The position numbers and the translations under genes are program-made. Positions 39,008-49,308 of a stretch of DNA of 64,000 nucleotides are shown piece by piece. Location of the stretch: positions 1-64,000 of the forward strand of contig JAUIGC010000003.1 of NCBI GenBank assembly GCA_030429835.1. The letters run 5' to 3'. Source of the stretch: Bacteroidia bacterium (GTDB lineage Bacteria; Bacteroidota; Bacteroidia; Flavobacteriales; Flavobacteriaceae). Each line of letters starts with the position of its first letter. Within the stretch, counting starts at the first letter, position 1. The notes beneath the pieces were generated by a model. The model was not told the DNA's origin, did no database searches, and saw only the letters and a program-made list of their open reading frames with translations.

Positions 39008-40465
39008 TTGAATCCGCTTAAAAAACTTTTTAAACAAACGGCGATTTATGGCCTGGCAACCGTGCTTCCACGGATGCTGTCCTTTCTTTTGGTACCCATC
39101 TACACCTCGGTGATGCCACCCGGCACTTACGGGGAAGTTACCTTAATATTTACTTGGTTTGCCATTTTTAATATTTTTTTGGCCTATGGAATGGAGACGG
39201 CTTTTTTCCGGTTTTACAAGGATTCGGAAAACAAGAAAAAGGTAGTATCCACCTCCTTGATATCCTTGGGTATCTCTTCGTTCGTTTTTCTAATGATTGG
39301 ACTGTTGTTCAGAACAACAATTGCCGATGCGCTCAATATTGAGCATCGATATATGGGTTATGTGTTATCCATTTTGGTGCTGGATGCCCTTGTAATTATT
39401 CCCTTCGCTTGGTTAAGGGCGAATGAAAAGCCCATGAGATACGCCATAGTAAAGACCCTTAACGTGGCTTTGAACTTGGGATTGAATCTATTACTGCTGA
39501 TTTTCTTACCCAAACTGGCAACAGGGGAGAACCCTGGTTTTTTAAGCAGTCTCTATATTCCCAATTTTGAAATATCCTATATTTTAATATCCAATTTGAT
39601 AGCCAGTGGCGTTACGCTTCTATTGATGCTTAGGGTTTATTTAAGAAGGCCCTATGAATTTGAATTTGATTTATGGAAGCGTATGATCAAATATGCGATG
39701 CCCGTGATGGTTGCCGGTATTGCCTTTACCATTAACGAGGTGTTCGATAAGTATCTCCTCTCTGAACTCTTACCTGCAGATATCGCAAAAAGTGAAATGG
39801 GAAAATACGCGGCTTGCTATAAGTTGGCCTTGTTCATGACCCTGTTCGCCACCGCCTTTCGTTTGGGAATAGAACCTTTTTTCTTTAGCCATTCAGACAC
39901 CAAAAATCCACAAAAGGCCTATGCCCAGATTACCAACTACTTTGTGGTTTTGGGCAGTATTATTTTATTGGGTGTTGTCGTGTTTGCTGATGTTTTAAAA
40001 GAACTTTTTATACAGGACAGCGCATTTTGGGAGGCCATGTCCGTGGTTCCAATTATCGTCCTAGCCAGTTTTTTTCTGGGTATTTACCACAATCTTTCGG
40101 TTTGGTACAAGGTAACCGATAGGACCAAGTTTGGTGCATATATTTCTATGATAGGGGCCGTTCTCACCATCATTATAAATGTGGCCTTTATTCAATATTT
40201 CAGTTACGTGGCTTCTGCAATTGCTACCTTGGTAGCTTATGGAACCATGATGGGACTATCCTTCTATTTTGGACGTATGTACTATCCAATACCCTATAAT
40301 TTTAGAAAAATTATATTTTACTTAGGAATTTCCATACTGTTTTCCACCATATCCTTCTATATCTTTGATAGAAATTTATTTGTGGGCATCCCGCTCCTAC
40401 TAATTTTTCTAGGGTTGGTGTATAAATTGGAAATCGATAACTTGAAGAAGGTATTTGTCAAATAA
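39008..40465 (+). CDS. Oligosaccharide flippase / polysaccharide biosynthesis protein (MOP superfamily)
   Basis: LKKLFKQTAIYGLATVLPRMLSFLLVPIYT, 12-14 TM; TTG start. Confidence 0.9.
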   Translation: MNPLKKLFKQTAIYGLATVLPRMLSFLLVPIYTSVMPPGTYGEVTLIFTWFAIFNIFLAYGMETAFFRFYKDSENKKKVVSTSLISLGISSFVFLMIGLLFRTTIADALNIEHRYMGYVLSILVLDALVIIPFAWLRANEKPMRYAIVKTLNVALNLGLNLLLLIFLPKLATGENPGFLSSLYIPNFEISYILISNLIASGVTLLLMLRVYLRRPYEFEFDLWKRMIKYAMPVMVAGIAFTINEVFDKYLLSELLPADIAKSEMGKYAACYKLALFMTLFATAFRLGIEPFFFSHSDTKNPQKAYAQITNYFVVLGSIILLGVVVFADVLKELFIQDSAFWEAMSVVPIIVLASFFLGIYHNLSVWYKVTDRTKFGAYISMIGAVLTIIINVAFIQYFSYVASAIATLVAYGTMMGLSFYFGRMYYPIPYNFRKIIFYLGISILFSTISFYIFDRNLFVGIPLLLIFLGLVYKLEIDNLKKVFVK

Positions 40466-40482
40466 AGAGACGATAGAAAAAA

Positions 40483-40917
40483 ATGAAGATTAGGATTATT
40501 AATAAATCGGCACACAAGCTTCCATACTATGAAACCGAAGCATCGGCAGGAATGGATTTAAGGGCAAATATCGAGCAACCTATTACCTTAAAGCCTTTGG
40601 AACGCGCCATTATAAAAACGGGCCTTTTTTTGGAACTGCCAATGGGCTATGAAGCGCAAGTACGACCTAGAAGTGGTCTGGCCGCCAAAAAGGGTATTAC
40701 GGTACTGAACGCCCCTGGCACGATAGATGCGGATTATAGGGGAGAGGTAGGGGTGATTTTGGTGAACCTATCCAATGAAGATTTTACTATTGAAAACGGT
40801 GAGCGAATTGCACAGATGGTGATTGCCAAGCATGAGCGTGCCGAATGGGAATCGGTCGAAGAACTTTCTGAAACCCTCAGGGGCGAAGGTGGTTTTGGAA
40901 GTACCGGGGTAAAGTAA
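40483..40917 (+). CDS. dut: dUTP diphosphatase
   Basis: [54 protein letters not shown] motifs. Confidence 0.98.
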   Translation: MKIRIINKSAHKLPYYETEASAGMDLRANIEQPITLKPLERAIIKTGLFLELPMGYEAQVRPRSGLAAKKGITVLNAPGTIDADYRGEVGVILVNLSNEDFTIENGERIAQMVIAKHERAEWESVEELSETLRGEGGFGSTGVK

Positions 40918-40926
40918 GAGGTCTAT

Positions 40927-41871
40927 ATGAAACAGACAATCCCAATGATAATATTATACATAGGGGCATACATTGTCCCGGGGATTATTTTGTGTCAAGA
41001 AGAAGGCCCCATTACAGAAGAAGAGAGTGCAGAGGTTTCCTTTGAGGAGTATTCCGATGAATTTCAGGAAAGTTTTTTTGAAGGCCTAAAACAACAGGGT
41101 ATCCAAAACTATGATAAGGCCATAAACGCATTTTTAAAATGTAAGAATCTGGAACCGGAAAAAGATGTAGTTTCCTTTGAGCTGGCCAAATCGTATTTGC
41201 TTGATAAACAATATGTCAATGCACAGCAATATGCCCAGGAAGCCCTTATAGAAGCTCCCACCAATTATTGGTACGCAAATACCTTGGCAGAAACCTTGGA
41301 AGCCCAAAACTTATCGGTAAGTATGGTGAAAGACCAAATTCCTTGGAAAAACGAGGACTTTAAGAAGAACTTGGCGACAATATATTACGAACTTGGAAAT
41401 TATCAGGAGGCGAAATCTATCCTTGAGGAGGTGGAAAAGACGGCTAAAATCTCCTATCTCCAATCAAAAATAAAAGATTCCATCAATCAAAAGTTGGGGC
41501 GTAAAAATGTTTCCAAAGAAAGTATTGTTGTGAATACGAGTGAAGATGCCAAGGACCTAAGTGACTTTGAAAAGAGAATTACCGAAGCCTTGAACGGTTC
41601 GGTGGATGTAAAAGCCCTTTTGGCCCTATCAAAAGAAGCACTCGAAAGTTATCCGTCCCAACCTTTCTTTTATTATGCCCATGGATACGCGCTTAGATTA
41701 GACAATAAGAACAGCGAAGCCATTGAATCCTTGGAGACAGCCCTGGATTTCATAATAGACGATCCGGTATTGGAGAATAAAATTTACAAGGAGCTTTCCG
41801 AAAGCTACGCTTCAATGGGAAATACGGAGAAGGCAACGCAATACCTGAATAAGGTTAAACCTGGATTTTAA
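40927..41871 (+). CDS. Tetratricopeptide repeat protein
   Basis: N-terminal signal; TPR-like repeats (NYDKAINAFLKCKNLEPEKD, NTEKATQYLNKVKPGF). Confidence 0.82.
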   Translation: MKQTIPMIILYIGAYIVPGIILCQEEGPITEEESAEVSFEEYSDEFQESFFEGLKQQGIQNYDKAINAFLKCKNLEPEKDVVSFELAKSYLLDKQYVNAQQYAQEALIEAPTNYWYANTLAETLEAQNLSVSMVKDQIPWKNEDFKKNLATIYYELGNYQEAKSILEEVEKTAKISYLQSKIKDSINQKLGRKNVSKESIVVNTSEDAKDLSDFEKRITEALNGSVDVKALLALSKEALESYPSQPFFYYAHGYALRLDNKNSEAIESLETALDFIIDDPVLENKIYKELSESYASMGNTEKATQYLNKVKPGF

Positions 41872-42659
41872 TGAGACAAATTAGATTTTATACCTATTCA
41901 AAAACCCTTATGTACTGTGGTTTTGTCCTTTTTGTGCTATCCTGTAAAAGTACGAAAGTGATTTCCGATGGGTCCATAGATAATAAGCTTTCAGCCAAAT
42001 CGGTAGTAAAGGCACACTATCAGAACGAGCTTAATTTTAAGACCTTGACGGGGAAGGTTAAAATCGATTATTCCGATGGGGAGGATGAACAAAGCGTATC
42101 CGTAAGCCTTCGCATGGAAAAGGACAAAGGCATCTGGATGAGCGCTCCCTTGGGGATTGTGAAGGCCTACATTACTCCGGAAAGGGTTTCTTTTTATAAT
42201 AAAATGGACAACGAATATTTTGATGGTGATTTTTCGTATTTGAGTCAGCTTTTGGGAACCGAAGTGGATTTTTCCATACTTCAAAATATGTTAGTGGGCC
42301 AGGCCTTGTTTGATTTAAGGGAGGAAAAATATGACCTATCCATAGCAGATGAGACCTATCGTTTAACCCCAAGAACCGCGGGAACACTTTTCAAGACCTT
42401 GTTTCAAATAGAACCCAAAAATTTTAAAATGGCGGTTCAACAAATAGCCCAACCCTTAAAAAAACGGTTACTGGAAATCAGGTACCGTAATTATCAGAGC
42501 ATTAAAAAGGAAGCCATACCCAATGAAGTTTTAATCTTGGCGATTGAGGAAAATACCGAGAATAGGATACTGTTGGAGTATAGGAATATAGAGTTGAACC
42601 GTGAGGTCAATTTTCCATATAAAATACCAAAAGGTTTTAAAGAGATAGTCTTGCAATAG
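41871..42659 (+). CDS. DUF4292 domain-containing lipoprotein
   Basis: Lipobox FVLSCKSTK; LTGKVKIDYSDGEDEQSVSVSLRMEKDKGIWMSA; between TPR and EnvC genes. Confidence 0.83.
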   Translation: MRQIRFYTYSKTLMYCGFVLFVLSCKSTKVISDGSIDNKLSAKSVVKAHYQNELNFKTLTGKVKIDYSDGEDEQSVSVSLRMEKDKGIWMSAPLGIVKAYITPERVSFYNKMDNEYFDGDFSYLSQLLGTEVDFSILQNMLVGQALFDLREEKYDLSIADETYRLTPRTAGTLFKTLFQIEPKNFKMAVQQIAQPLKKRLLEIRYRNYQSIKKEAIPNEVLILAIEENTENRILLEYRNIELNREVNFPYKIPKGFKEIVLQ

Positions 42660-42663
42660 CGGC

Positions 42664-43887
42664 ATGTTACAAAAAGCACATTACATCCTTTATCTTTTCC
42701 TTTTACTGGGAGGGCCATTGCTATGGAGTCAGACCAGTGAGCAAAAGGCCCTGGAAGAAAAACGGGAACAACTGCAAAATGAGATCAGGGAAATAAATAG
42801 GTTGTTATTGTCCGAAAAAAAGGAAAGAGGAACTGTACTGGATCAGATGGAGGCGTTGGACAAAAAAATTACGGTGCGCCAACAATTGATTCGGGTAACC
42901 AATCAACAGGCAAACTTGTTGAATAGGCAGATCAATACCAATATCCGTAACATCAGTAAACTTAAAGGGGAACTTCAGGAGGTCAAGGAGGAGTATGCCA
43001 GAATGATTCAAAAGTCCTATCAAAACAAGTCGAAGCAGAACCGATTGATGTTTCTATTATCCTCAGAGAGCTTTTATCAGGCCTTTAAAAGGCTTCAATA
43101 TATGAAGCAATACACGGACTATAGAAAGGAGCAGGGGGAGCAGATTTTGGCCAAAACAGAGGAACTTACCCGATTGAACATGGATCTGAACGAAGAGCGA
43201 AAGGTGAAGGAGGTCTTATTGGCCCAGAATACCAAGGCCAAGGACCAGCTTTTTTCGGAAATCCAGGAGCAAAAGGCTTTGTTGGGAACGATAAGGCAAA
43301 ATGAAAGTAAGTATGCCAAGGCCATAGAGGATAAAAAACGGGAGGCACGCGAAATAGATCAACAAATAGAGAATTTGATACGGTCTGCCATAGCGGCATC
43401 CAATAAAGAGGCGGGCAAGAGCTCCAATAGTTCAAGTAAATTTGTTTTAACACCAGAAGCCACCATTGTGGCCAATAACTTTTCGGCGAATAAGGGCAAG
43501 TTGATTTGGCCTGTGGAAAAGGGGATAAAGAGTCAGGGATTTGGTATCTACAACGATGCGGTTTACCCGGGAATTAAGCATCAAAGTAATGGAGTAATCA
43601 TTGCAACGGACCCCGGTTCCAAGGCCCGTGCCATTTTTGAGGGCGAGGTCATCGCTATTTTGGCGGTGCCGGGAGGGAATAAGGGTGTACAAGTGAAGCA
43701 TGGAAATTTTATCAGCACATATTATAACTTGGCGGAACTTTATGTGAAAAAAGGGGATAAGGTAAAAATCAAGGACGAATTGGGAACAATATATACCAAT
43801 CAGTCTAATGGTCAAACACGATTAAAGTTTTACTTATATCAAGATACATCAAGGTTGAATCCAGAGGAATGGGTGTACAGACTCTGA
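42664..43887 (+). CDS. EnvC-like murein hydrolase activator / M23 peptidase-fold protein
   Basis: Signal peptide, long coiled coil, C-term LytM domain (LIWPVEKGIKSQGFGIYNDA...KHGNFISTYYNLAEL). Confidence 0.9.
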   Translation: MLQKAHYILYLFLLLGGPLLWSQTSEQKALEEKREQLQNEIREINRLLLSEKKERGTVLDQMEALDKKITVRQQLIRVTNQQANLLNRQINTNIRNISKLKGELQEVKEEYARMIQKSYQNKSKQNRLMFLLSSESFYQAFKRLQYMKQYTDYRKEQGEQILAKTEELTRLNMDLNEERKVKEVLLAQNTKAKDQLFSEIQEQKALLGTIRQNESKYAKAIEDKKREAREIDQQIENLIRSAIAASNKEAGKSSNSSSKFVLTPEATIVANNFSANKGKLIWPVEKGIKSQGFGIYNDAVYPGIKHQSNGVIIATDPGSKARAIFEGEVIAILAVPGGNKGVQVKHGNFISTYYNLAELYVKKGDKVKIKDELGTIYTNQSNGQTRLKFYLYQDTSRLNPEEWVYRL

Positions 43888-43966
43888 CCATATAATTGGA
43901 ATGTTCCCGTGCACCTCGGTTTCTTGTTTAAAAGGTATTGCCTAAATTTAGGAAAAGCTAAAAAAT

Positions 43967-44800
43967 ATGAAGATTACAGATATTACCGGAGGATTTGAAT
44001 TAAGAAACGGGGTGTTTATGCCGTACCTTGGCTTGGGTACTTACCAAGCAGATAACGATCAGGAAGTCATAGATTCCGTAAAGGATGCACTGGAAATCGG
44101 TTACCGTCATATAGATACGGCTTCCTTTTACAAAAACGAAGAAGGTGTTGGGCAAGGCATTAAGGGCAGTTCTGTGGACAGGAAGGATATTTTTCTGGTC
44201 ACAAAAGTCTGGAACAGTGACCAGGGATATGAAAGTACCTTACAATCCTTTAATGACAGTATTAATAGACTTCAAGTGGATTACCTTGATTTATTTTTGA
44301 TTCATTGGCCCGTTAAGGAGAAATATAAGGATACTTGGAGGGCCATGGAATATTTATATGAAAACAAAAAGGTGCGTGCCATAGGAGTAAGCAATTTTTT
44401 ACAACACCATCTGGAGGATTTGATATCCGATTGCCAAATTAAGCCTATGGTTAACCAAATGGAGTTCCATCCCTATTTGGTTCAGCAAGACCTGATGGAT
44501 TTTTGCAAAAAAAATACCATTCAGTATGAAGCTTGGTCCCCTTTTATGCAGGGCAAAGTGTTTGATTTGGATGTTTTTAATAAGCTCTCCGATAAATACG
44601 GAAAGTCGGTGGCGCAAATTATCCTCCGATGGAACCTACAAAAAGGAGTGGTCACCATTCCCAAGTCGGTACATAAAAATCGAATCGCCTCCAATGCGGA
44701 CATTTTTGACTTTGAACTCACCAAGGAAGATATGGCCTATTTGGATAGTCTGGATAAGGGGGAGAGAACCGGTCCGGATCCGGATAATTTTGATTTTTAA
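43967..44800 (+). CDS. Aldo/keto reductase
   Basis: MPYLGLGTYQ, GYRHIDTASFYKNEEGVG, DLFLIHWP, GVSNF, IPKSVHKNRI. Confidence 0.95.
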   Translation: MKITDITGGFELRNGVFMPYLGLGTYQADNDQEVIDSVKDALEIGYRHIDTASFYKNEEGVGQGIKGSSVDRKDIFLVTKVWNSDQGYESTLQSFNDSINRLQVDYLDLFLIHWPVKEKYKDTWRAMEYLYENKKVRAIGVSNFLQHHLEDLISDCQIKPMVNQMEFHPYLVQQDLMDFCKKNTIQYEAWSPFMQGKVFDLDVFNKLSDKYGKSVAQIILRWNLQKGVVTIPKSVHKNRIASNADIFDFELTKEDMAYLDSLDKGERTGPDPDNFDF

Positions 44801-45098
44801 AACTGAACTTGGATTGATCTTGCTTACCAAGAATTTTCAGGTTTCTGCCTGATTTATGCGTTTTTACTATTTATATAGTGTTTCCTGCGATTCATACATT
44901 TCCCGTGCTTTTTTAGTTTGATGGGCTTATTTTGTAGCGCTAAGATTCTTCCCCCGTATTATATACCCAAACTATTTGGGATTGTGTTTCCCCAAGGCAT
45001 AAACATTGGGACTTTACATATTCTTATGTTCAGTTAAATAAGAAAATTGATGGTTTTTCAAACAATATAGGCTCGTGGAATATTTAAATTTATATACA

Positions 45099-45314
45099 AT
45101 GAAAGCTAAACTTTTAACAGGAATTATTTTAACAGCAACGGTTTGTAGTATCACCTCATGTTCAAAAACAGAGGACCTTTTGGATTGCGCTTATGAAGCA
45201 GATGAAGCTGCATGTGAGAGACTTGAACAAATAGAAAGTTCAACGGAGTATACAATATATCAAGAACCGGACAGTGTTAAAGTGAATTTGAAGAAGCTTC
45301 CAACATTGGACTAG
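45099..45314 (+). CDS. Small hypothetical lipoprotein
   Basis: MKAKLLTGIILTATVCSITSCSKTEDLLDCAYEADE: signal peptide with SITSC lipobox, 71 aa. Confidence 0.6.
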   Translation: MKAKLLTGIILTATVCSITSCSKTEDLLDCAYEADEAACERLEQIESSTEYTIYQEPDSVKVNLKKLPTLD

Positions 45315-45337
45315 TTGCTATATGGCAATGCTTTATT

Positions 45338-45853
45338 TTAACTTTCGATAAACAGAGCCTTTAGTTCCGTAGCTTCATTGGGTTTCATTTTACCGGCCAA
45401 GACCAAACTCAATTGCTTTCTGCGCAATGCTCCGGCAAAGCGTTCCTTTTCCAAAGCAGTTTCCGGTTGTAAAGGGGGCACCTCGGTAGGTTTACCGGTC
45501 TCGTCCACGGCCACAAAGGTATAAATGGCCTCATTGGCCTTGGTTCTTTTCCCATTGTAGCGATCTTCGATCCAGACATCGATATATACTTCCATTGAGG
45601 TCGTATAAGCTCGGGAGACGGCCGCTTCCACGGTAACCACACTTCCCAAGGGTACGGCAAGATTAAACGCCACATGGTTTACGGAGGCAGTTACGGTAAT
45701 CCTTCTGCTATGTCTGCCTGCAGCAATGCTGGCGGCGCGGTCCATCCGCGCCAAAAGTTCACCCCCAAAAAGATTTTGAAGCGCATTGGTCTCACTGGGC
45801 AGGACCATATCTGTCATGGTCGTTCTCGATTCGGATGGCGTTTTCGGTGTCAT
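45338..45853 (-). CDS. Acyl-CoA thioesterase (hotdog fold)
   Basis: NALQNLFGGELLARMDRAASIAAGRHSRR, VNHVAFNLAVPLGSVV. Confidence 0.9.
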   Translation of the reverse strand: MTPKTPSESRTTMTDMVLPSETNALQNLFGGELLARMDRAASIAAGRHSRRITVTASVNHVAFNLAVPLGSVVTVEAAVSRAYTTSMEVYIDVWIEDRYNGKRTKANEAIYTFVAVDETGKPTEVPPLQPETALEKERFAGALRRKQLSLVLAGKMKPNEATELKALFIES

Positions 45854-45912
45854 AAACGAAAATTTTTCGCAAAGATACGAGCCTTGAATTTTTTAAAAGT
45901 AAAAGGGTACTG

Positions 45913-46875
45913 TTATTTTTCGGAAAGGAGCCAGGCGTCCTTGGACTCGGTACGTTTAATTCGTCTTAATTCGGATAAGGCTTCCTTAGGGTCTACAAAT
46001 CGGTCATAGGTAACCATATGAAGTCCGTAGGCGTTCGTGCCATAATAAGCGGCTTTGTAGCCTTTGTTCTGCAAGGATTTGATTTTTCTGTCGGCATTGG
46101 ACTTCACCCGAAAGGCTCCGGCTACAATATGGTGTTTGGCAGCCTCATCGATTATTACCCCTGAAGTAGAAACAGCATCCACATTCACCGTAGGAAGCTC
46201 CAAAGGTTGAGTATTGAAAAAAGTAGCTTCCTGTATTTGTCTGTCAACCTCTTTTTTTACATCTTCCAGCACCACTTGTTGACCTTGTATCCCATTATTA
46301 ATTACCTGATACCCGGTAAATCCCGCCGAAATGGCCAACAAAATAATTGCTGCATACTTAAGATAAGGTCTAAAACTTGTTTTTTCCCGTTTTTCCGGAC
46401 TAATGATAAAGGGTATTTTTTCCTCAATGGCCTCCACTTCCTCTTTTAAGACTTCCCTCGTTACGGGAATTGATCTAAAAGAGGTAAGTCCAAAGGAAGA
46501 GGTAAGATAATTCACTTCATAAAAAGGTTGAAACTGGATACGCCCTTCGCTATTGACCCATAATAGTCCAATATTTTTAAGGCTTAGTTTCTCACCGGCA
46601 CTGAGCTTGCTTTTCCACATTTTGGAAACACCTTCAATCTTGGATAAAATATCTTCGAACGAGGTTTTTTCGGCCTCCGCGATATAGGAAACCAACAGTC
46701 CATCATTGGAGGACAATTGTTCATTGAAGGAAATGGATTTGGCCGGTGCAAAAAAGGTATTGGTAATATCGTTGATTCTCGCGGAAGATTTCTGTGTAAG
46801 AAAAGCTCCAAAACTGGGAACGACCACACAATTGTATCTATATAACAATTCGCTTATGTAGGATTCTATTACCAT
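45913..46875 (-). CDS. HU-CCDC81-like domain + TM + SPOR domain protein
   Basis: N-term YISELLYRYNCVVVPSFGAFLTQKSSARIN; TM YAAIILLAISAGFTGYQV; C-term SPOR AKHHIVAGAFRVKSNADRKIKSLQNKGYKA. Confidence 0.85.
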   Translation of the reverse strand: MVIESYISELLYRYNCVVVPSFGAFLTQKSSARINDITNTFFAPAKSISFNEQLSSNDGLLVSYIAEAEKTSFEDILSKIEGVSKMWKSKLSAGEKLSLKNIGLLWVNSEGRIQFQPFYEVNYLTSSFGLTSFRSIPVTREVLKEEVEAIEEKIPFIISPEKREKTSFRPYLKYAAIILLAISAGFTGYQVINNGIQGQQVVLEDVKKEVDRQIQEATFFNTQPLELPTVNVDAVSTSGVIIDEAAKHHIVAGAFRVKSNADRKIKSLQNKGYKAAYYGTNAYGLHMVTYDRFVDPKEALSELRRIKRTESKDAWLLSEK

Positions 46876-46967
46876 ATATCGGCAAATATCAAAAAAATAT
46901 AGGGTATTTTGGAACAGGCTTCCTAACTTTTTATTAACATTATATTTGTAATCTTTGCTTGATATAA

Positions 46968-48086
46968 GTGAGCCATCTACAACATACTGCCCATGAGCTA
47001 ATTGCAATGTTAAGATTGCAACATGTACCGAATGTGGGCGATATCATTGCGAAAAAATTGATTGCCCATTGTGGAAGCCCAGAGGAAGTATTTAGGAACA
47101 AACAAAGCCAGCTATTAAAAATCGATGGTATTGGCACCTATACCCTAAGGCATCTAAATGACTCCGAGCATATTTTGGCCGCCGAGAAGGAATACCAATA
47201 TATCGTTGACAATAAAATTGATTTCTGTTACTTCGAAGATCTTGGATATCCCAAACATTTAAAGCATTGCATAGATAGTCCTATTCTTCTTTTTAAAAAG
47301 GGGAATATGGATTTGGAAGGCCGAAAGATCATTAGTGTTGTTGGTACACGGAACATAACCAGTTATGGAACAGCCTTTTGTGAACAATTCATTGCCGACT
47401 TGGTACCGTTGAACCCTATCATAGTCAGTGGATTTGCCTACGGAGTAGATATTTGTATTCAGCGGGAAGCCATAAATCAAGGATTGCAGACTATTGGGTG
47501 TTTAGCGCATGGGCTAAATCAAATTTATCCAAAAGTTCATGCAAAATATCAAAAAGAGGTTTGGGAAAACGGAGGGTTCTTCACGGAATTCTGGAGTACG
47601 AGCAATCCGGAACGGGAAAATTTCCTCAAACGAAATAGAATCATTGCCGGAATGAGCGAAGCGACAGTAGTGGTAGAATCTGCCGAAAAAGGGGGAAGTC
47701 TGGTCACTGCTGATATCGCCCATAGCTATAACCGTGATGTTTTTGCCTTGCCCGGGCGGAGCACAGATAAATATAGCATGGGATGCAATAATCTGATTAA
47801 ACAACAAAAAGCCCACATGTTGACCTCTGCTGCGGACCTCGTGTATTTGCTTAATTGGGAATTGGAAGAAAAGAAGTCCTCTGCGGTGCAAAAACAATTG
47901 TTTGTGGATTTGGACGAAACGGAACAAAAAATCTATGGCTATTTACAACAGCAGGGGAAACAATTGTTGGATAGTATTGCTTTGGATTGCCAAATCCCAA
48001 TTTTTAGGGCATCGTCCACCCTGCTGAATATGGAAATGAAGGGAGTTATACGGCCGTTACCCGGGAAAATGTTCGAGGCCATTTAG
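46968..48086 (+). CDS. dprA: DNA-processing protein DprA
   Basis: VVGTRNITSYGTAF, VSGFAYGVDICIQREAI, FLKRNRIIAGMSEATVVVESAEKGGSLVTA. Confidence 0.96.
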   Translation: MSHLQHTAHELIAMLRLQHVPNVGDIIAKKLIAHCGSPEEVFRNKQSQLLKIDGIGTYTLRHLNDSEHILAAEKEYQYIVDNKIDFCYFEDLGYPKHLKHCIDSPILLFKKGNMDLEGRKIISVVGTRNITSYGTAFCEQFIADLVPLNPIIVSGFAYGVDICIQREAINQGLQTIGCLAHGLNQIYPKVHAKYQKEVWENGGFFTEFWSTSNPERENFLKRNRIIAGMSEATVVVESAEKGGSLVTADIAHSYNRDVFALPGRSTDKYSMGCNNLIKQQKAHMLTSAADLVYLLNWELEEKKSSAVQKQLFVDLDETEQKIYGYLQQQGKQLLDSIALDCQIPIFRASSTLLNMEMKGVIRPLPGKMFEAI

Positions 48087-48215
48087 ATTTTTACAGACCA
48101 GATAGTTTACAAAGTTTGGGCCTGACCTTTTTTTTGAGGGCAATTAGGGCGATAACCGATGTTTTATTAATACAAATCGATAAAAATTCAAGATGATGAA
48201 GTATGGAGGTATAAA

Positions 48216-48239
48216 AAAACCGACTAAAGAGTCGGTTTT
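48216..48239. terminator. Intrinsic terminator between convergent dprA and trpS
   Basis: AAAACCGACT-AAAG-AGTCGGTTTT. Confidence 0.85.
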
Positions 48240-48268
48240 CTTTTCAAGCTATTTTTTTAGATAGACGG

Positions 48269-49237
48269 TTAATATCCCAACTTTTCCCTAACCCTATGTA
48301 AAACCCCATCGGCCACTTTTCTGGCTTTTTCTGAACCAATGGCCAAAGCTTCGTCCACTTCTTCCAAGTGGTTCATATAATAATCGAACTTTTCCCTAGG
48401 TTCTTCGAACTTGTTCAAAATTACTTCGTAAAGTGCTTGTTTGGCATGTCCGTAGCCATAGTTTCCGGCCAAATAATTGGCGGACATCTCCTCGATTTGA
48501 GGTTGGGGGGCCAAAATTTTATACAGCGCAAAGACGTTGTCCCTTGTTGGGTCTTTTGGTTCTTCCATAGGAGTACTATCCGTTTGGATTCCCATAATTT
48601 GCTTGCGCAATTTTTTATCGGTTTGAAATATATCAATGAGATTTCCCCTACTCTTGCTCATTTTGGCCCCATCGGTTCCTGGCACATACATGGTTTCTTC
48701 CTGTACTTTTCCATCGGGAACCACAAAGGTCTCTCCAAGTTGGGCATGAAAACGGTGGGCAACGTCCCTGGTCATTTCAATATGCTGGAGTTGATCCTTT
48801 CCAACAGGAACTATATGGGCATCGTATAGTAGAATATCCGCTGCCATAAGCATGGGATAGGTAAAGAGTCCGGCGTTTACGTCCTCCAAACGATCTGCTT
48901 TATCTTTAAAGGAATGTGCAAGGGTAAGTCGCTGGTAAGGAAAAAAACAACTTAGGTACCAGGAGAGCTCGGTCACCTGTGGGACATCGCTTTGGCGGTA
49001 AAAAACGGTTTTATTAATATCCAGGCCAAACGCCAGCCAAGCGGATGCTATGGCATAGGTATTTGCCCGTAATACTTCTGCATTCTTTATTTGAGTGAGC
49101 GAATGCATATCCGCAATAAAAAGGAAAGACTCGTTCTTTGGGTCACTTGCCATTTTAATAGCAGGGATTATTGCTCCAAGGATATTTCCTAAATGTGGGG
49201 TTCCCGTACTTTGGATGCCGGTAAGTATTCTTGCCAT
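48269..49237 (-). CDS. trpS: Tryptophan--tRNA ligase
   Basis: GIQSTGTPHLGNILGAI (HIGH-type), KMSKSRGN (KMSKS). Confidence 0.97.
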   Translation of the reverse strand: MARILTGIQSTGTPHLGNILGAIIPAIKMASDPKNESFLFIADMHSLTQIKNAEVLRANTYAIASAWLAFGLDINKTVFYRQSDVPQVTELSWYLSCFFPYQRLTLAHSFKDKADRLEDVNAGLFTYPMLMAADILLYDAHIVPVGKDQLQHIEMTRDVAHRFHAQLGETFVVPDGKVQEETMYVPGTDGAKMSKSRGNLIDIFQTDKKLRKQIMGIQTDSTPMEEPKDPTRDNVFALYKILAPQPQIEEMSANYLAGNYGYGHAKQALYEVILNKFEEPREKFDYYMNHLEEVDEALAIGSEKARKVADGVLHRVREKLGY

Positions 49238-49308
49238 TTGCTAAATCTATAAGTGGACAAAGGTAAAACAAATCGAAAAAACAAGTACAGAATACCTATT
49301 TTTGATTC

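Noticed and set aside
44801-45098. Low-coding gap with CCCAAA-CTA-TTTGGG palindrome (44966-44980)
   Set aside because: Only 6-bp arms in an A/T-rich spacer; no other support for a regulatory site or ncRNA.
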